Shown one piece after another: positions 37,360 through 46,352 of a stretch of DNA of 64,000 nt. The stretch comes from Streptomyces sp. SAJ15. Lineage in GTDB: Bacteria; Actinomycetota; Actinomycetes; Streptomycetales; Streptomycetaceae. Below the pieces are notes generated by a model, which worked only from the letters and a program-made list of their open reading frames with translations, was not told the origin of the DNA and searched no databases. The translations under genes and the position numbers were made by a program. Position 1 is the stretch's first letter; each line of letters opens with the position of its first letter. Where the stretch lies: positions 310,001 through 374,000 of the forward strand of contig NZ_NISY01000003.1 of assembly GCF_007595705.1 (NCBI RefSeq). Direction: 5' to 3'.

Positions 37360-37523
37360 GTCAGCGGACCTCAGCCGGCGTAGCCGTCCTCAGCCCGCGC
37401 CAGCCGTCCTCCCGCCTCAGCGGACCTCCGCCCGCGTAGCCGTCCTCCCGCCTCAGCGGACCTCCGCCCGCGTAGCCGTCCTCAGCCCGCGCCAGCCGTC
37501 CTCAGCCCGCGTAGCGGTCCTCC
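37360..37523. repeat. Degenerate array copying the 3' end of ssgA
   Basis: Several units related to the last codons of ssgA follow its stop. The clearest are two perfect 36-bp copies (37405-37440 and 37441-37476). On the minus strand, GAGGAC-GGCTACGCGGGC-like units recur, matching the ssgA end GAGGACCGCTACGCGGGC-TGA. Confidence 0.75.
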
Positions 37524-37909
37524 GCCAGGATCCGGTCCAACTCCGCCTCCAGATCGCCCACCGGGTCGATGGCGGTGCGCTCCTCGCCGAACGGCACCAG
37601 CCGGTCCGTGCGGTCCAGGAACGCCACCAGCGGGGCGGCGGCGGAGCGGAAAAGGGCCCGCTCGCCGCCCACCTGGAGCCGGATGAAGACGTCGGAGAGG
37701 CCCTTGGGGGAGGTGGGGGCGATATGGACATCGCCCTCGCCGATGGGTCCGCTGAGCCCGTCGAGCAGCAGCTCCCGGGCGAACGCCCAGGTCACCGGGG
37801 CGTCTCCGGGTAGATGGAAGGTGATCTCCACCGCGTACGGGTCGGCGCTGTCGTATCCCAGCTCGACCGGGATGCGGAAGGAGAGGTCGTGGGAGACCAC
37901 GAAGGACAT
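37502..37909 (-). CDS. ssgA: SsgA, sporulation-specific cell-division activator
   Basis: A 135-residue SsgA-like protein. Conserved stretches MSFVVSHDLSFRIPVEL, ADPYAVEITFHLPG, TWAFARELLLDGL and GLSDVFIRLQVG fit SsgA itself rather than SsgB. Its place beside thiC and a YibE/F gene agrees with the S. coelicolor ssgA locus. SsgA directs septum positioning in sporulating aerial hyphae. Start ATG at MSFVV, GGAAG about 6 nt upstream, giving the usual 136-residue size; a longer frame upstream is possible but is not needed. The C-terminal end is part of a repeat array. No ssgR is next to it. Confidence 0.9.
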   Translation of the reverse strand: MSFVVSHDLSFRIPVELGYDSADPYAVEITFHLPGDAPVTWAFARELLLDGLSGPIGEGDVHIAPTSPKGLSDVFIRLQVGGERALFRSAAAPLVAFLDRTDRLVPFGEERTAIDPVGDLEAELDRILAEDRYAG

Positions 37910-38479
37910 CGTCACTTCCGCCTGGACTGTGTCGCGCATGTCTCGCATCGTTCGCCGCCCCGAATTCGATTGGGAATGGCCAGGTTTGGATGCCAAGCCC
38001 TCTTGACGCCATGCTCCGCCGAGGGCTGACTGATCACAAGGAGTGGGTCTTCAGATACCGAAAGAGAACGCGAGCGTGCTGATGACCCGGTCGACTCTGG
38101 AGCGTAGCGAACCGCTTGCGGAACGGAGTCATCGTGCGCGGATCAAGGGCCTGGAAATGGCCAGCGCCTCCGCCCCGCTCAGCCGAAATCGGTGCGATCG
38201 ATGGGCTCGATGCGGCCGATGTGCTCGATGTGATCAGGGCCGGCGCATACACCGCGCCCCGCTGCTCCGTCGCCAACAGGCACCCCCTGGGTGTGTCTTC
38301 ACAGGAGTAATGCCTCACGGCGGCGGATGGGTGCGCGATGTCCCTCCCGAGGCGTACTTGTGGGGCGTTGACACGACGGCAGTAGGACTTCCGCCATGGG
38401 CGGGTGATGACTTTCCCATGGGCGGGGAGTGACGCCCGCCCGGGCGGCGCGGGAGTTCGTCAGGGGTGGTGTCGCAAGA
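37910..38479. other. Gene-free region upstream of ssgA
   Basis: 570 bp with lower G+C and no convincing reading frame on either strand. Frames of about 94 and 129 codons exist but lack coding bias and any family match. Contains GCTCGATG repeated in a GATCGATGGGCTCGATG-like stretch (about 38194-38232). It holds the ssgA promoter. In S. coelicolor and S. griseus the IclR-type ssgR gene sits here. Confidence 0.6.
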
Positions 38480-38692
38480 TCACCAATCGCGGCGCGACGA
38501 GGAGGCGGTGAATTTCCGGACCGCGTAGATCAGTCCGCCGACGAGCGCCACCAGAAGCAGGATCCGGAAGACCAGCCAGAGGACGACGCTGACCACGCTC
38601 ATGATCAATCCGCCGAAGACCGCGAGCACCAGCACCGGAATGGCGATCCACGTCACCCACCACGGCAAACCCTTGAAGATCTTGGTGGTCAC
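38480..38692 (-). CDS. DUF5326 small membrane protein
   Basis: A 70-residue protein with two close membrane segments (WVTWIAIPVLVLAVFGGLIM and WLVFRILLLVALVGGLIYAV) and a short basic tail. Matches the DUF5326 family of streptomycetes. GTG/ATG start at MTTKIFKGLP; GGAGAAGG lies upstream. Function unknown. Confidence 0.8.
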   Translation of the reverse strand: MTTKIFKGLPWWVTWIAIPVLVLAVFGGLIMSVVSVVLWLVFRILLLVALVGGLIYAVRKFTASSSRRDW

Positions 38693-38856
38693 ACTCGGTC
38701 CCTGCCTTCTCCTGGAATCCGTCGTCTCGCACTTTCGATGCTAGGACGCCAAGACGGGGAAATCCGGCCGCGCGGCCCCCGTCCGCCCCTGACCGTCCCC
38801 CTACGGGGTGGCCGGGGCCGCGTCGGCTCCGAGGCGGAGGAGCCGCCCTTGTGGGC

Positions 38857-39174
38857 TTAGCCCTCCGGCGGGGAGAAGACCACGACGACCCGCAGATCCT
38901 CGCTGATGTGGTGGAACTTGTGCGCCACACCGGCCGGCACGTACACCACGCTGCCGCGCGCCACCTGTGTCGTCTCCATGCCGACCGTGATGGACGCGCG
39001 TCCGCTGACCACCAGATAGACCTCGTCCTGGCCGTGCGGCCGCTGCGGGTCCACGGCGCCCGCGTCCAATGCGTACAGCCCCACCGACATATTGCGCTCG
39101 CGCAGGAACTGCAGATACGCGCCGTCGTTGGCGGCGCGCTCGGCCTCCAGCTCGTCGAGTCGGAACGCCTTCAT
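38857..39174 (-). CDS. Cupin-domain protein
   Basis: A 105-residue single cupin. Metal motif 1 is QRPHGQDEVYLVVSG (His, Glu) and motif 2 is GVAHKFHHI (His). GDxA-type loop seen at PAGVAHKF. Small cupins of this type include dioxygenases, isomerases and binding proteins; no reaction can be chosen. ATG start, divergent from the next gene by 48 bp. Confidence 0.82.
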   Translation of the reverse strand: MKAFRLDELEAERAANDGAYLQFLRERNMSVGLYALDAGAVDPQRPHGQDEVYLVVSGRASITVGMETTQVARGSVVYVPAGVAHKFHHISEDLRVVVVFSPPEG

Positions 39175-39222
39175 GTGATCTTTCCCCTTGTCCGGCCGTG
39201 GTCGTCTGCAACGATCTCAACC

Positions 39223-39603
39223 ATGAGGAATTTCCTAGTCAAGACGATCGCCAACGCGGCGGCCCTGGCGGTCGCCATCTGGCTGCTCAAGGACATCACT
39301 CTCACCGGAGAGAACACCGGCCGCAAGATCCTCACCCTGCTCCTGGTCGCGCTTCTCTTCGGTGTGGTGAACGCCGTCGTCAAGCCCGTGGTCAAACTGC
39401 TGGCGCTGCCGCTGTACCTCCTCACCCTGGGCCTGATCATCCTGGTGATCAACGCGCTGATGCTGCTGTTGACCAGTTGGCTCGCCGGAGAGTTCGACCT
39501 CGGCTTCCATGTGGACGGCTTCGGCACGGCCGTGCTCGGCGGCCTGATCATCGCCGTGGTCTCCTGGGCGATGAACGCGATCCTGCCCGATGACAAGGAC
39601 TGA
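39223..39603 (+). CDS. Phage-holin-family (PF04020-type) membrane protein
   Basis: A 126-residue protein with four membrane segments; typical ILTLLLVALLFGVVNAVVKP and LYLLTLGLIILVINALMLLL. Despite the family name, such proteins are common in bacterial chromosomes and no lysis genes are near. ATG start. It is followed 24 bp later by ptpA. Confidence 0.85.
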   Translation: MRNFLVKTIANAAALAVAIWLLKDITLTGENTGRKILTLLLVALLFGVVNAVVKPVVKLLALPLYLLTLGLIILVINALMLLLTSWLAGEFDLGFHVDGFGTAVLGGLIIAVVSWAMNAILPDDKD

Positions 39604-39627
39604 ACACCGTCGAGGATGATGGGGCTC

Positions 39628-40140
39628 ATGAGAGTCCCGTCATTCCGTGTCTGTTTCGTCTGCACCGGCAACATATGCCGTTCCCCTATCGCCGAAGCGG
39701 TCTTCCGCGCCCGCGTCGAGGAGGCCGGCCTCGGCGACCTCGTCACGGTCGACAGCGCCGGCACCGGTGGCTGGCACGAGGGGGACGGGGCCGACCGCCG
39801 CGCCCTGGCCGTCCTCACCGAGAACGACTACGAGCTCGACCACACCGCCCGCGAGTTCCAGCCCGACTGGTTCGACGAGCTCGACCTGGTGATCGCCCTG
39901 GACGGCGAGCACCTGAGCACGCTGCGCGACCTCGCCCCGACCCCCGAGGACGCCGCGAAGGTACGGCTGCTGCGCTCCTACGACCCGTCCGAGCCCGACG
40001 ACCTGGACGTCCCCGACCCGTACTACGGCGGCATGGACCATTTCCACGAGTGCCTGGAGATGGTCGAGTCGGCCAGCGAGGGGCTGCTGGACGCGGTCCG
40101 TGCGGCGGTCGCCGACCTCGGGGTCCGAGCGGCGGTGTGA
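39628..40140 (+). CDS. ptpA: Low-molecular-weight protein tyrosine phosphatase
   Basis: A 170-residue enzyme. The P-loop is VCFVCTGNICRSPIAE (C-x5-R-S) near the start and the acid loop is VPDPYYGG (general acid Asp). It removes phosphate from tyrosine; the Streptomyces counterpart is PtpA. ATG at MRVPSF is used; two in-frame ATGs lie up to 4 codons earlier. The 3' end touches or overlaps the next gene. Confidence 0.92.
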   Translation: MRVPSFRVCFVCTGNICRSPIAEAVFRARVEEAGLGDLVTVDSAGTGGWHEGDGADRRALAVLTENDYELDHTAREFQPDWFDELDLVIALDGEHLSTLRDLAPTPEDAAKVRLLRSYDPSEPDDLDVPDPYYGGMDHFHECLEMVESASEGLLDAVRAAVADLGVRAAV

Positions 40141-40142
40141 CC

Positions 40143-41429
40143 ATGGGCGGCGAGGACGTGCGCGCCGGCGGGCGCGGGCCCGCGAGCCCGGACCCGGCGC
40201 GAGGGACACCCGCGGGCGACGGCGCGACCGCCGGCGACTCCCCGCCGACCGGTCGCGCGCCTGCCGGCGAGGCGAGGCGCCGGGGCGACGCCGACGCCAC
40301 CCGGGCGGTACGGGCCGGGCTCCCCGACGCCGAGAGCTACCGGCCGAGCCTGCCGGGCCCCGTCTTCGCCGCGCACTACCACCTGCCCGACGCCGTCGAC
40401 CTCGGGCAGGCCCCGTACGCCTACGGCCGGGACGCCAACCCCACCTGGACGCTGCTGGAACGGGCGATCGGCGAGCTGGAATCGCCGGACGCCGCCGCCG
40501 AGACCGTCGCCTTCGCCTCCGGCATGGGCGCGATCTCGGCCGTGCTCTTCTCCCAGCTGCGCCAGGGCGACGCGGTGGTCCTCCCCGACGACGGCTACCA
40601 GCTGCTGACCGCCGTGCGCCGGCGACTGGAGGGCTACGGCGTCGAGGTGCGCACCGCGCCCACCGCCGACGACGCGCAGCTGGCCGTGCTGGACGGCGCG
40701 CGGCTGCTGTGGCTCGAGACGCCCTCCAACCCCGGTCTGGACGTCTGCGACATCCGCCGACTCGCCGCCGCGGCGCACGCGCGCGGCGCGCTGGTCGCGG
40801 TGGACAACACCCTGGCCACCCCGCTCGGCCAGCGGCCCCTGGAGCTCGGGGCGGACTTCTCGGTCGCCAGCGGCACCAAGGCGCTGTCCGGCCACGGGGA
40901 CGTGCTACTGGGGTACGTGGCCACCCGCGACCCGGAGCTGGCGGGCACCGTGCGCGCGTGGCGCAAGACGGTCGGCGCGATCCCCGGCCCCATGGAGACC
41001 TGGCTCGCCCACCGCTCCCTGGCCACCCTCGCGCTGCGGGTGGACCGACAGGCCGCCAACGCGCTCGCCGTGGCCACCGCGCTGGCCACGCGCCCCGAGG
41101 TCACCGGGGTGCGCCACCCGGGCCTGCCGGGCGACCCCGCGCACCCGGTCGCGGCCCGGCAGATGCGCGCCGGACGGTACGGCTGCGTGGTCTCCTTCGT
41201 GCTGCCGGACCGGGCGCACGCCCGACGCTTCCTCGACGCGTCGCGGCTGGTGGACGACGCCACGAGCTTCGGCAGCGTGCGCTCCACGGCCGAGCGCCGC
41301 GCGCGGTGGGGCGGCGACGCCGTGCCGGAGGGCTTCATCCGGCTGTCGGTGGGCGTCGAGGACCCCGAGGACCTGATCGCGGATCTGCTGGACGCGCTGG
41401 ACCGGGCCGCCGCCCGATCGGCCGACTGA
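40143..41429 (+). CDS. Cystathionine gamma-synthase/lyase-family PLP enzyme
   Basis: A 428-residue Cys/Met-metabolism PLP protein. PLP Lys is in ASGTKALSGHGDVLLG; cofactor Asp and phosphate loop in FASGMGAISAV and LVAVDNTLAT. Substrate-ligand Arg near GFIRLSVGVEDPEDL. The first 55 residues are a low-complexity tail. Start ATG; a GTG two codons earlier overlaps the ptpA stop, so coupling is likely. Could be cystathionine gamma-lyase or a related eliminase. Confidence 0.87.
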   Translation: MGGEDVRAGGRGPASPDPARGTPAGDGATAGDSPPTGRAPAGEARRRGDADATRAVRAGLPDAESYRPSLPGPVFAAHYHLPDAVDLGQAPYAYGRDANPTWTLLERAIGELESPDAAAETVAFASGMGAISAVLFSQLRQGDAVVLPDDGYQLLTAVRRRLEGYGVEVRTAPTADDAQLAVLDGARLLWLETPSNPGLDVCDIRRLAAAAHARGALVAVDNTLATPLGQRPLELGADFSVASGTKALSGHGDVLLGYVATRDPELAGTVRAWRKTVGAIPGPMETWLAHRSLATLALRVDRQAANALAVATALATRPEVTGVRHPGLPGDPAHPVAARQMRAGRYGCVVSFVLPDRAHARRFLDASRLVDDATSFGSVRSTAERRARWGGDAVPEGFIRLSVGVEDPEDLIADLLDALDRAAARSAD

Positions 41430-41469
41430 ACGCGCCGCACGCCCGCGCTACGCCGCCGCTACGTCAGGC

Positions 41470-41508
41470 GGGCGTCTCAAGCCTCCCCCCTCGTGGCTTG
41501 AGACGCCC
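41470..41508. terminator. Strong hairpin terminator
   Basis: GGGCGTCTCAAGC (41470-41482) and GCTTGAGACGCCC (41496-41508), perfect 13-bp arms with a 13-nt loop, 41 bp after the lyase stop. Confidence 0.8.
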
Positions 41509-41644
41509 CGGCTCTCAGCTTCTAGAGCCGCTCGAACAAGGCTAGTTGACTCTGCGTCAGTGTCCAATCACCGTAGCGACATGGCCCTATCGGCATATTT
41601 ATAGTTGACCGGCGGCCAGGGCCCGTCGAGCCGAGGGGAACCAT

Positions 41645-42541
41645 ATGGATCTGGCCCTCTTACGCACCTTCGTCACCGTGCACCGCGCCGGGTCCTTCAC
41701 CCGCGCCGCCGCTCTCCTCGGACTCTCCCAGCCTGCCGTCACGGGCCAGATACGCGCCCTGGAGCGGCAGTTGGGACGCCCGTTGTTCCTGCGCAGGGCG
41801 CGCGGGGTGACCCCCACGACCGTCGGCGACGAACTCGCCCACAAGGTCGCCCCACACCTGGACGCACTGGTGGAGATCGCCGAGGCCGGGCTGGACGACC
41901 CGACCACGCCGCGCACCCTGCACCTGGCCGGGCCCCCGGAGTTCACCGCGCTGCGCGTGCTGCCCGCGCTGACCCCGCTGATCGCCCAGGGGCTGACGGT
42001 GCGCACCGCCTTCGGCGGCACCGAGGAGCTGTTCGCCGGGATGGCCGCGGGCCACCATGATCTGGCCATCACCACCGGCCGTCCGCGCGGCCGACTGCTC
42101 AGGGCCACCCCGCTCTGTGACGAGGAGCATGTGCTGGTGGCGGCGCCGCGGTGGGCGGCCCGGCTGGGCGGCCAGGCGATGCTCCGGATGAAGGGCGTCG
42201 ACGCGCTGGAACGCCTCCCGATCGTCGAGGTGCACGAGTGCCTCCCCTTCGTCAGCCGCTACTGGACCACGGTCTTCGACGCCAAGCCGGCCGCGCCCGG
42301 CACGGTGATAGCGCCGGATCTGCGCGCCGTGTTGGCCACGGTGGCGGCCGGGGCCGGGCTCGGCGTGCTCCCCCGCTATCTGTGCATGGACGCGCTGGAC
42401 AGCGGTGAGGTGGTGGCACTGCTCAACCCCCCGGTGCCGCCGCTGCGCACGTACTTCCTGGTCGTCCGGGTCGGAGCGCTCGCCCATCCGCACCTCGCGC
42501 GCGCGCACGAGTGGCTGCTGCGTGCCGCCGTGGACTGGTGA
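41645..42541 (+). CDS. LysR-family transcriptional regulator
   Basis: A 298-residue regulator. HTH at MDLALLRTFVTVHRAGSFTR and ALLGLSQPAVTGQIRALERQ; effector domain from about 90. ATG start with AGGGGAACC upstream. Upstream, CTAT-N10-ATAG (around 41587-41604) may be an operator. The NUDIX gene starts 41 bp after it on the same strand, so the two may be co-transcribed. Confidence 0.88.
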   Translation: MDLALLRTFVTVHRAGSFTRAAALLGLSQPAVTGQIRALERQLGRPLFLRRARGVTPTTVGDELAHKVAPHLDALVEIAEAGLDDPTTPRTLHLAGPPEFTALRVLPALTPLIAQGLTVRTAFGGTEELFAGMAAGHHDLAITTGRPRGRLLRATPLCDEEHVLVAAPRWAARLGGQAMLRMKGVDALERLPIVEVHECLPFVSRYWTTVFDAKPAAPGTVIAPDLRAVLATVAAGAGLGVLPRYLCMDALDSGEVVALLNPPVPPLRTYFLVVRVGALAHPHLARAHEWLLRAAVDW

Positions 42542-42582
42542 ACCGGTGTTTCACCGGGCGCCGTGCGCGGCATCTGTCCTCT

Positions 42583-43083
42583 ATGGCCGAACGACTCGTG
42601 GTCAAGCGCACCGCCCGCGCCATCCTGCTGGACGGCGTCGGCTCCAGCCTCGAAATGATCGTGATCAAGCGGACCAAGCCCGGTGAGGCTCCCTACTGGA
42701 TCACCCCGGGCGGCGGGGTGGAGCCCGGTGACGCGAGCGTCGTGGCCGCGCTGCACCGGGAGGTCGACGAGGAGCTGGGGGGCACGGTGACCCGGGTCGT
42801 CCCGGCCTTCGTCGACACGGTCTCGCACAGCCTGCACCACGCCGCGCATGGGGTGAAGGTCCAGCACTTCTTCGTCTGCCGACTGGAATCGATGGACTTG
42901 TCCCGGCGGCACGGCCCCGAGGTCGAAGAGCCGTGCGGGGAGTACGAGGTGGTGCGCATCCCCTTCACCCGCAAGGGGATCGCCTCCGTGGACGTGGTGC
43001 CGCCCTCGCTCGCCGCCTACCTCGACGCCAACATCGAGGGCGTGCTGGCTTTGCTCGCCGACGACTTCGGCGTCGCCGGATAG
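42583..43083 (+). CDS. NUDIX hydrolase
   Basis: A 166-residue protein. Nudix box GGGVEPGDASVVAALH followed by REVDEELGG; the catalytic REVxEE-G core is intact, but spacing between the first acidic residue and REV is one residue longer than the classic box. Cleaves a nucleoside diphosphate derivative; substrate unknown. ATG start without a strong ribosome binding site. Confidence 0.87.
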   Translation: MAERLVVKRTARAILLDGVGSSLEMIVIKRTKPGEAPYWITPGGGVEPGDASVVAALHREVDEELGGTVTRVVPAFVDTVSHSLHHAAHGVKVQHFFVCRLESMDLSRRHGPEVEEPCGEYEVVRIPFTRKGIASVDVVPPSLAAYLDANIEGVLALLADDFGVAG

Positions 43084-43133
43084 CGCCGTCCCGGGCACCC
43101 GCCCGGCGCACGGTCGTACGACGGGCGAGACGG

Positions 43134-44171
43134 TCAGCCGAACCAGTGGGTGAACGGCTGCCCCACGGCCAGATCCGGGCGCTCCGCGCGGTCCAGCGTG
43201 CGCCGCACCTCCCGGTGCCACCGCTCGTGGTGGGCCGTGGCTCGCTCCGCACGGCGCTGGGGCGCCTGGGCCGCGGCGCCGAAGAAGTCACCGCCCTTGC
43301 GCCGGTGGTCGTCCGTCCCCCAGTCCCGCTCGCGGTCGCCGTCGGTCTCCCCGGGGGCCGCACGGCCGCTCCGGCCGACCGGGTCGCCCTCGCGGTCGAC
43401 GGCGCCGCGCGGCCGGGGCGGATCCGCCCTGCGCAGCCGGGGGATGTGCTTGGAGCAGTGGACGTACGCCTCCTCGACCGTGATCTCGACCCAGATCACC
43501 GCCCGGCGGCCGGGCACCGGGTCGACCGGAACCCCGGGCCGCTCGGCGCGCAGCTCGGCGTCGTCCAGCAGCCGGGCCCGCCCGTTGACGTGCAGGCCGA
43601 TCCGGTCGCGGACGAAGTCGACCAGAAGCAGGCCGACATGGGGGTTCTCCTCGATGTTGCCGAGGCTGGCCAGCACCCCGTTGCCCCGGTACTCGGGGTA
43701 GGCGAGCGTCCGGTCGTCGAAGACGCGGAGGAAGCCGGGCGGTCCGGCGCGGAAGGTGTTGTCGCACTCGCCCCGCCGGTCGGCGGTGGCCAGGAAGAAC
43801 ATCTCCTGGCGGGCGATGAACTCCCGCATCCGGGAGTTGAGCCGGTCCAGCACCTGCTCGTCGTAGAAGCGGTCGGCGCGCGCGGTGGTGTCGAGGCGCT
43901 GCTGGAGCGCGCGCTCACCCTCGCTGCCCGGCCTGGCGGCGGCCCCCCGGACCGGAGCGGGACCCTGGGCCGGCACGCCGCCCAGGGTCGGGACGGGACC
44001 CCGCGCGGGCACGCCGTCCAGAGCCGGGACGGAACCCCGGGCCGGCACGGCGCCGGGCGGCGGCGCGTCGGTCTCCCACCTCATCTCGGCCTCCCATCCC
44101 ATCTGGGCCTCGTGGTCTGCTCGCGGCCCCAACTCAGCTCCCGGCCGCGACGAGTTCTTCGACGGAGTCAT
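43134..44171 (-). CDS. Pyridoxamine-5'-phosphate-oxidase-like flavin protein
   Basis: A 345-residue protein. Residues about 100-250 form a split-barrel: FIARQEMFFLATADRRGECD, FAG-type FLRVFDDRTLAYPEYRGNG, GLLLVDFVRDRIGLHVNGRA, and WVEITVEEAYVHCSKHIP. Such proteins bind FMN or F420. The first 80 residues are Pro/Gly/Ala repeats (PARGPVPTLGGVPAQGP) and the last 80 are charged. Its ATG lies inside the 3' end of the flavohaemoglobin gene (38-bp overlap), so it is coupled to it. A start at ATG about 69 bp later is also possible. Confidence 0.75.
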   Translation of the reverse strand: MTPSKNSSRPGAELGPRADHEAQMGWEAEMRWETDAPPPGAVPARGSVPALDGVPARGPVPTLGGVPAQGPAPVRGAAARPGSEGERALQQRLDTTARADRFYDEQVLDRLNSRMREFIARQEMFFLATADRRGECDNTFRAGPPGFLRVFDDRTLAYPEYRGNGVLASLGNIEENPHVGLLLVDFVRDRIGLHVNGRARLLDDAELRAERPGVPVDPVPGRRAVIWVEITVEEAYVHCSKHIPRLRRADPPRPRGAVDREGDPVGRSGRAAPGETDGDRERDWGTDDHRRKGGDFFGAAAQAPQRRAERATAHHERWHREVRRTLDRAERPDLAVGQPFTHWFG

Positions 44172-46227
44172 GGCGTATCCGGTGGGACGGGATGCCGATG
44201 CCCTGAAGGGCGTGCACTCCGCTGCGGATCATTCCGGGTGGGCCGGACAGATAGGCGTCATAGCTGTTCCAGGGTCCGTACTTGCGCACGGCGTCGGGAA
44301 GCCGGCCGCTGATCCCGTTGGTCGGGCCGTCCGCGACGACCGGCCGGACCGCGAGCCACGGATGCGACTTCGCCAGCCGCAGCATGGTGTCGATGTCGTA
44401 GAGGTCCTGGTCGCTGCGGGCGCCGTAGAAGACCTCGACCGGGCGCTGTCGCCCGTGCTCCGCGACGTCCTCCACCAGCGCCTTGATGGGGGCGATGCCG
44501 GTGCCACCGCCCAGGCACAGCAGCCCGTTGTCGGTGCTGTGGTCCACGGTCATGGAGCCGGCCGGGGGACCGAGTCGGATCACGTCGCCGGGTCGGGCGC
44601 GGTGCACCAGGGCGGTGGAGACCCAGCCCGCCGGGACCGCCTTCACATGGAAGGCGAGCAGGCCGTCCGGGCGGGGGGCGGCGGCGAAGGAGTAGTGCCG
44701 CCACACCCGAGGCCACCACGGCGTCTCCAGGGAGGCGTACTGCCCGGCGAGGAACGGGTAGGGCTGGTCGGGCCGGAGGGTGAGCACGGCGATGTCGGAG
44801 GTGCGCCGTTCGTGGGCGACCACCTCGGCGTTCCACCAGGCGGGAGCCCGCAGCTCGTCCTCGGCCGCGGCGTCGATCATGATCTGGGAGATGGCGGTGT
44901 AGGCGCGCACCCAGGCCGCCTCGGTCGCCGCGTCCCAGGACTCCGGGGCGTAGCGGATGAGCGCGTCGATCAGACACTCGCCGACGGCCGGGTAGTGCTC
45001 GGCCAGCGTGCCGTACTTGCGGTGGCCGCGGCCGAGGTGGGTGAGGTACTCGGTGAGGATGTCGGTGTCGTCGACGTGCTTGGCGGCGGTCAGCAGCGCC
45101 TTGAAGAGCCGGTCCCGCTGGGCGTCCATGGCGGCGGGGAACAGGTCCCGGACCCCGGGGTTGCGGAGGAAGAGCAGCGCGTAGAAGTACGAGGTCGCCT
45201 TGTCGGCGATCGGCTCCAACTCGGCCATGGTGCGACGGATGAGGATCGCGTCCGGCGACGGGGCGGTCGTCTCGCGCGGGGACTCCACGGCCGGGAGCGG
45301 CGGCGCGGCGGGCGGCATCGGCCCGGGGAGCGGCGGCGCGGCGGCGGGCATCGGCCCTGGTGGGGTGGAGGGCGTCGACGGTGCCGGGGCCGGGGTGGGC
45401 GGAGCCGGAGTGGTCGGGGCCGGCGCGGGCGAGGCCGGGGTGATGGGGGCCGGGGCGGACGGGGCCGGCGCTGTCGGGGACACCGCACCGGCCCGCGCGG
45501 TCGGCGCTCCGGCGGGGAAGGGGGCTGAGACCCCGCTGGCCGGGGCCGCGGGCGCGTCCCGTCGGGGCGGTTGGGTACGGGCCGGAGCCGGAACCGGTCC
45601 GGCGCCCGGTCTGGTGGCGGCGGGACCGGGTGCCGCCTCCGCGGGGCGCTGGTGCCCGATCCGGGCCGGCACCGACGACGTCGACGCCGGTGCCGGTGCC
45701 GACGCCGGGGACGGGGACGGGGCTGCGGGGGCTCGATACGGGGCGGAGGCGGGGGCGGCGGCCGTCCGGTGCAGGGCGGTCGCCGGGGCGGCCGGGGCCG
45801 GGCCGGAGACCCGTTCCCACTGTGCCGGTGCGGGCCCCGCCGCCGGCTCGGTACGACGCTCCGGCGCGCCGCCCTCCGGCCCGGCCGGGCTCACCGACCG
45901 GCCGGACGGGTGCGGTGCTCCGCCCTCCGAGGCCCAGGCCCGGCCGCCGGGGCCCGGCCGGCGCGGGTCGGCCGCGGAAGGCGTGTCCGGGGTACGGGCC
46001 GCGGGGCCCGCGGGGTCGGGGTGCTCCGCGGGCCGTGTGTGCTCAAGGCGACCGGTGTGCTCGGCCGGCTCTCCGTACGCCGTGTTCGCCGGATACAGGG
46101 TGGGCTCGACGAGCTCGGCGTACTCCACGCCCTTGCCGCTCCCCCTGCTCGGGGTGAACCAGCCCCAGTCGCCGCTGTTGCCGCCGGAGTCGTCGCCGTC
46201 GGACGACGTGGTGGTCGGAGCGTCCAT
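44134..46227 (-). CDS. Flavohaemoglobin-type NO dioxygenase with long N-terminal extension
   Basis: A 697-residue protein. Residues 1 to about 320 are disordered, rich in Pro/Ala/Gly/Thr (APAPTTPAPP-like). The globin domain starts near 324 (DAILIRRTMAEL); proximal His is in HLGRGHRKYG near 400. FAD domain: WRHYSFAAAPRPDG near 506. NAD domain: LGGGTGIAPIKALVE near 571, then GARSDQDLYD and SGPPGM. So it carries the full Hmp layout that detoxifies nitric oxide. Start ATG with GAGGCGAGG upstream. Typical Hmp proteins are about 400 residues; the extension has no known role. Confidence 0.9.
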   Translation of the reverse strand: MDAPTTTSSDGDDSGGNSGDWGWFTPSRGSGKGVEYAELVEPTLYPANTAYGEPAEHTGRLEHTRPAEHPDPAGPAARTPDTPSAADPRRPGPGGRAWASEGGAPHPSGRSVSPAGPEGGAPERRTEPAAGPAPAQWERVSGPAPAAPATALHRTAAAPASAPYRAPAAPSPSPASAPAPASTSSVPARIGHQRPAEAAPGPAATRPGAGPVPAPARTQPPRRDAPAAPASGVSAPFPAGAPTARAGAVSPTAPAPSAPAPITPASPAPAPTTPAPPTPAPAPSTPSTPPGPMPAAAPPLPGPMPPAAPPLPAVESPRETTAPSPDAILIRRTMAELEPIADKATSYFYALLFLRNPGVRDLFPAAMDAQRDRLFKALLTAAKHVDDTDILTEYLTHLGRGHRKYGTLAEHYPAVGECLIDALIRYAPESWDAATEAAWVRAYTAISQIMIDAAAEDELRAPAWWNAEVVAHERRTSDIAVLTLRPDQPYPFLAGQYASLETPWWPRVWRHYSFAAAPRPDGLLAFHVKAVPAGWVSTALVHRARPGDVIRLGPPAGSMTVDHSTDNGLLCLGGGTGIAPIKALVEDVAEHGRQRPVEVFYGARSDQDLYDIDTMLRLAKSHPWLAVRPVVADGPTNGISGRLPDAVRKYGPWNSYDAYLSGPPGMIRSGVHALQGIGIPSHRIRHDSVEELVAAGS

Positions 46228-46352
46228 GGTTGCCTCGCCTCGAACATCTCTCTGCCGGTCTTCGCACGTCCACGGCGGTCCGCGATCGAGAGAGCGGAGA
46301 CGCCGTGCGGTGCCCTGCGCATTCCCGTTCCGGTGCACTCGGTCCAGCCGGT

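Noticed and set aside
38034..38432. Two opposing frames (94 and 129 codons) upstream of ssgA
   Set aside because: Weak coding bias, no recognisable domain, no ribosome binding site; more likely regulatory or decayed DNA.
39223..39603. Prophage remnant (holin)
   Set aside because: Family name only; no lysin, capsid or integrase gene nearby and the gene is part of the conserved core.
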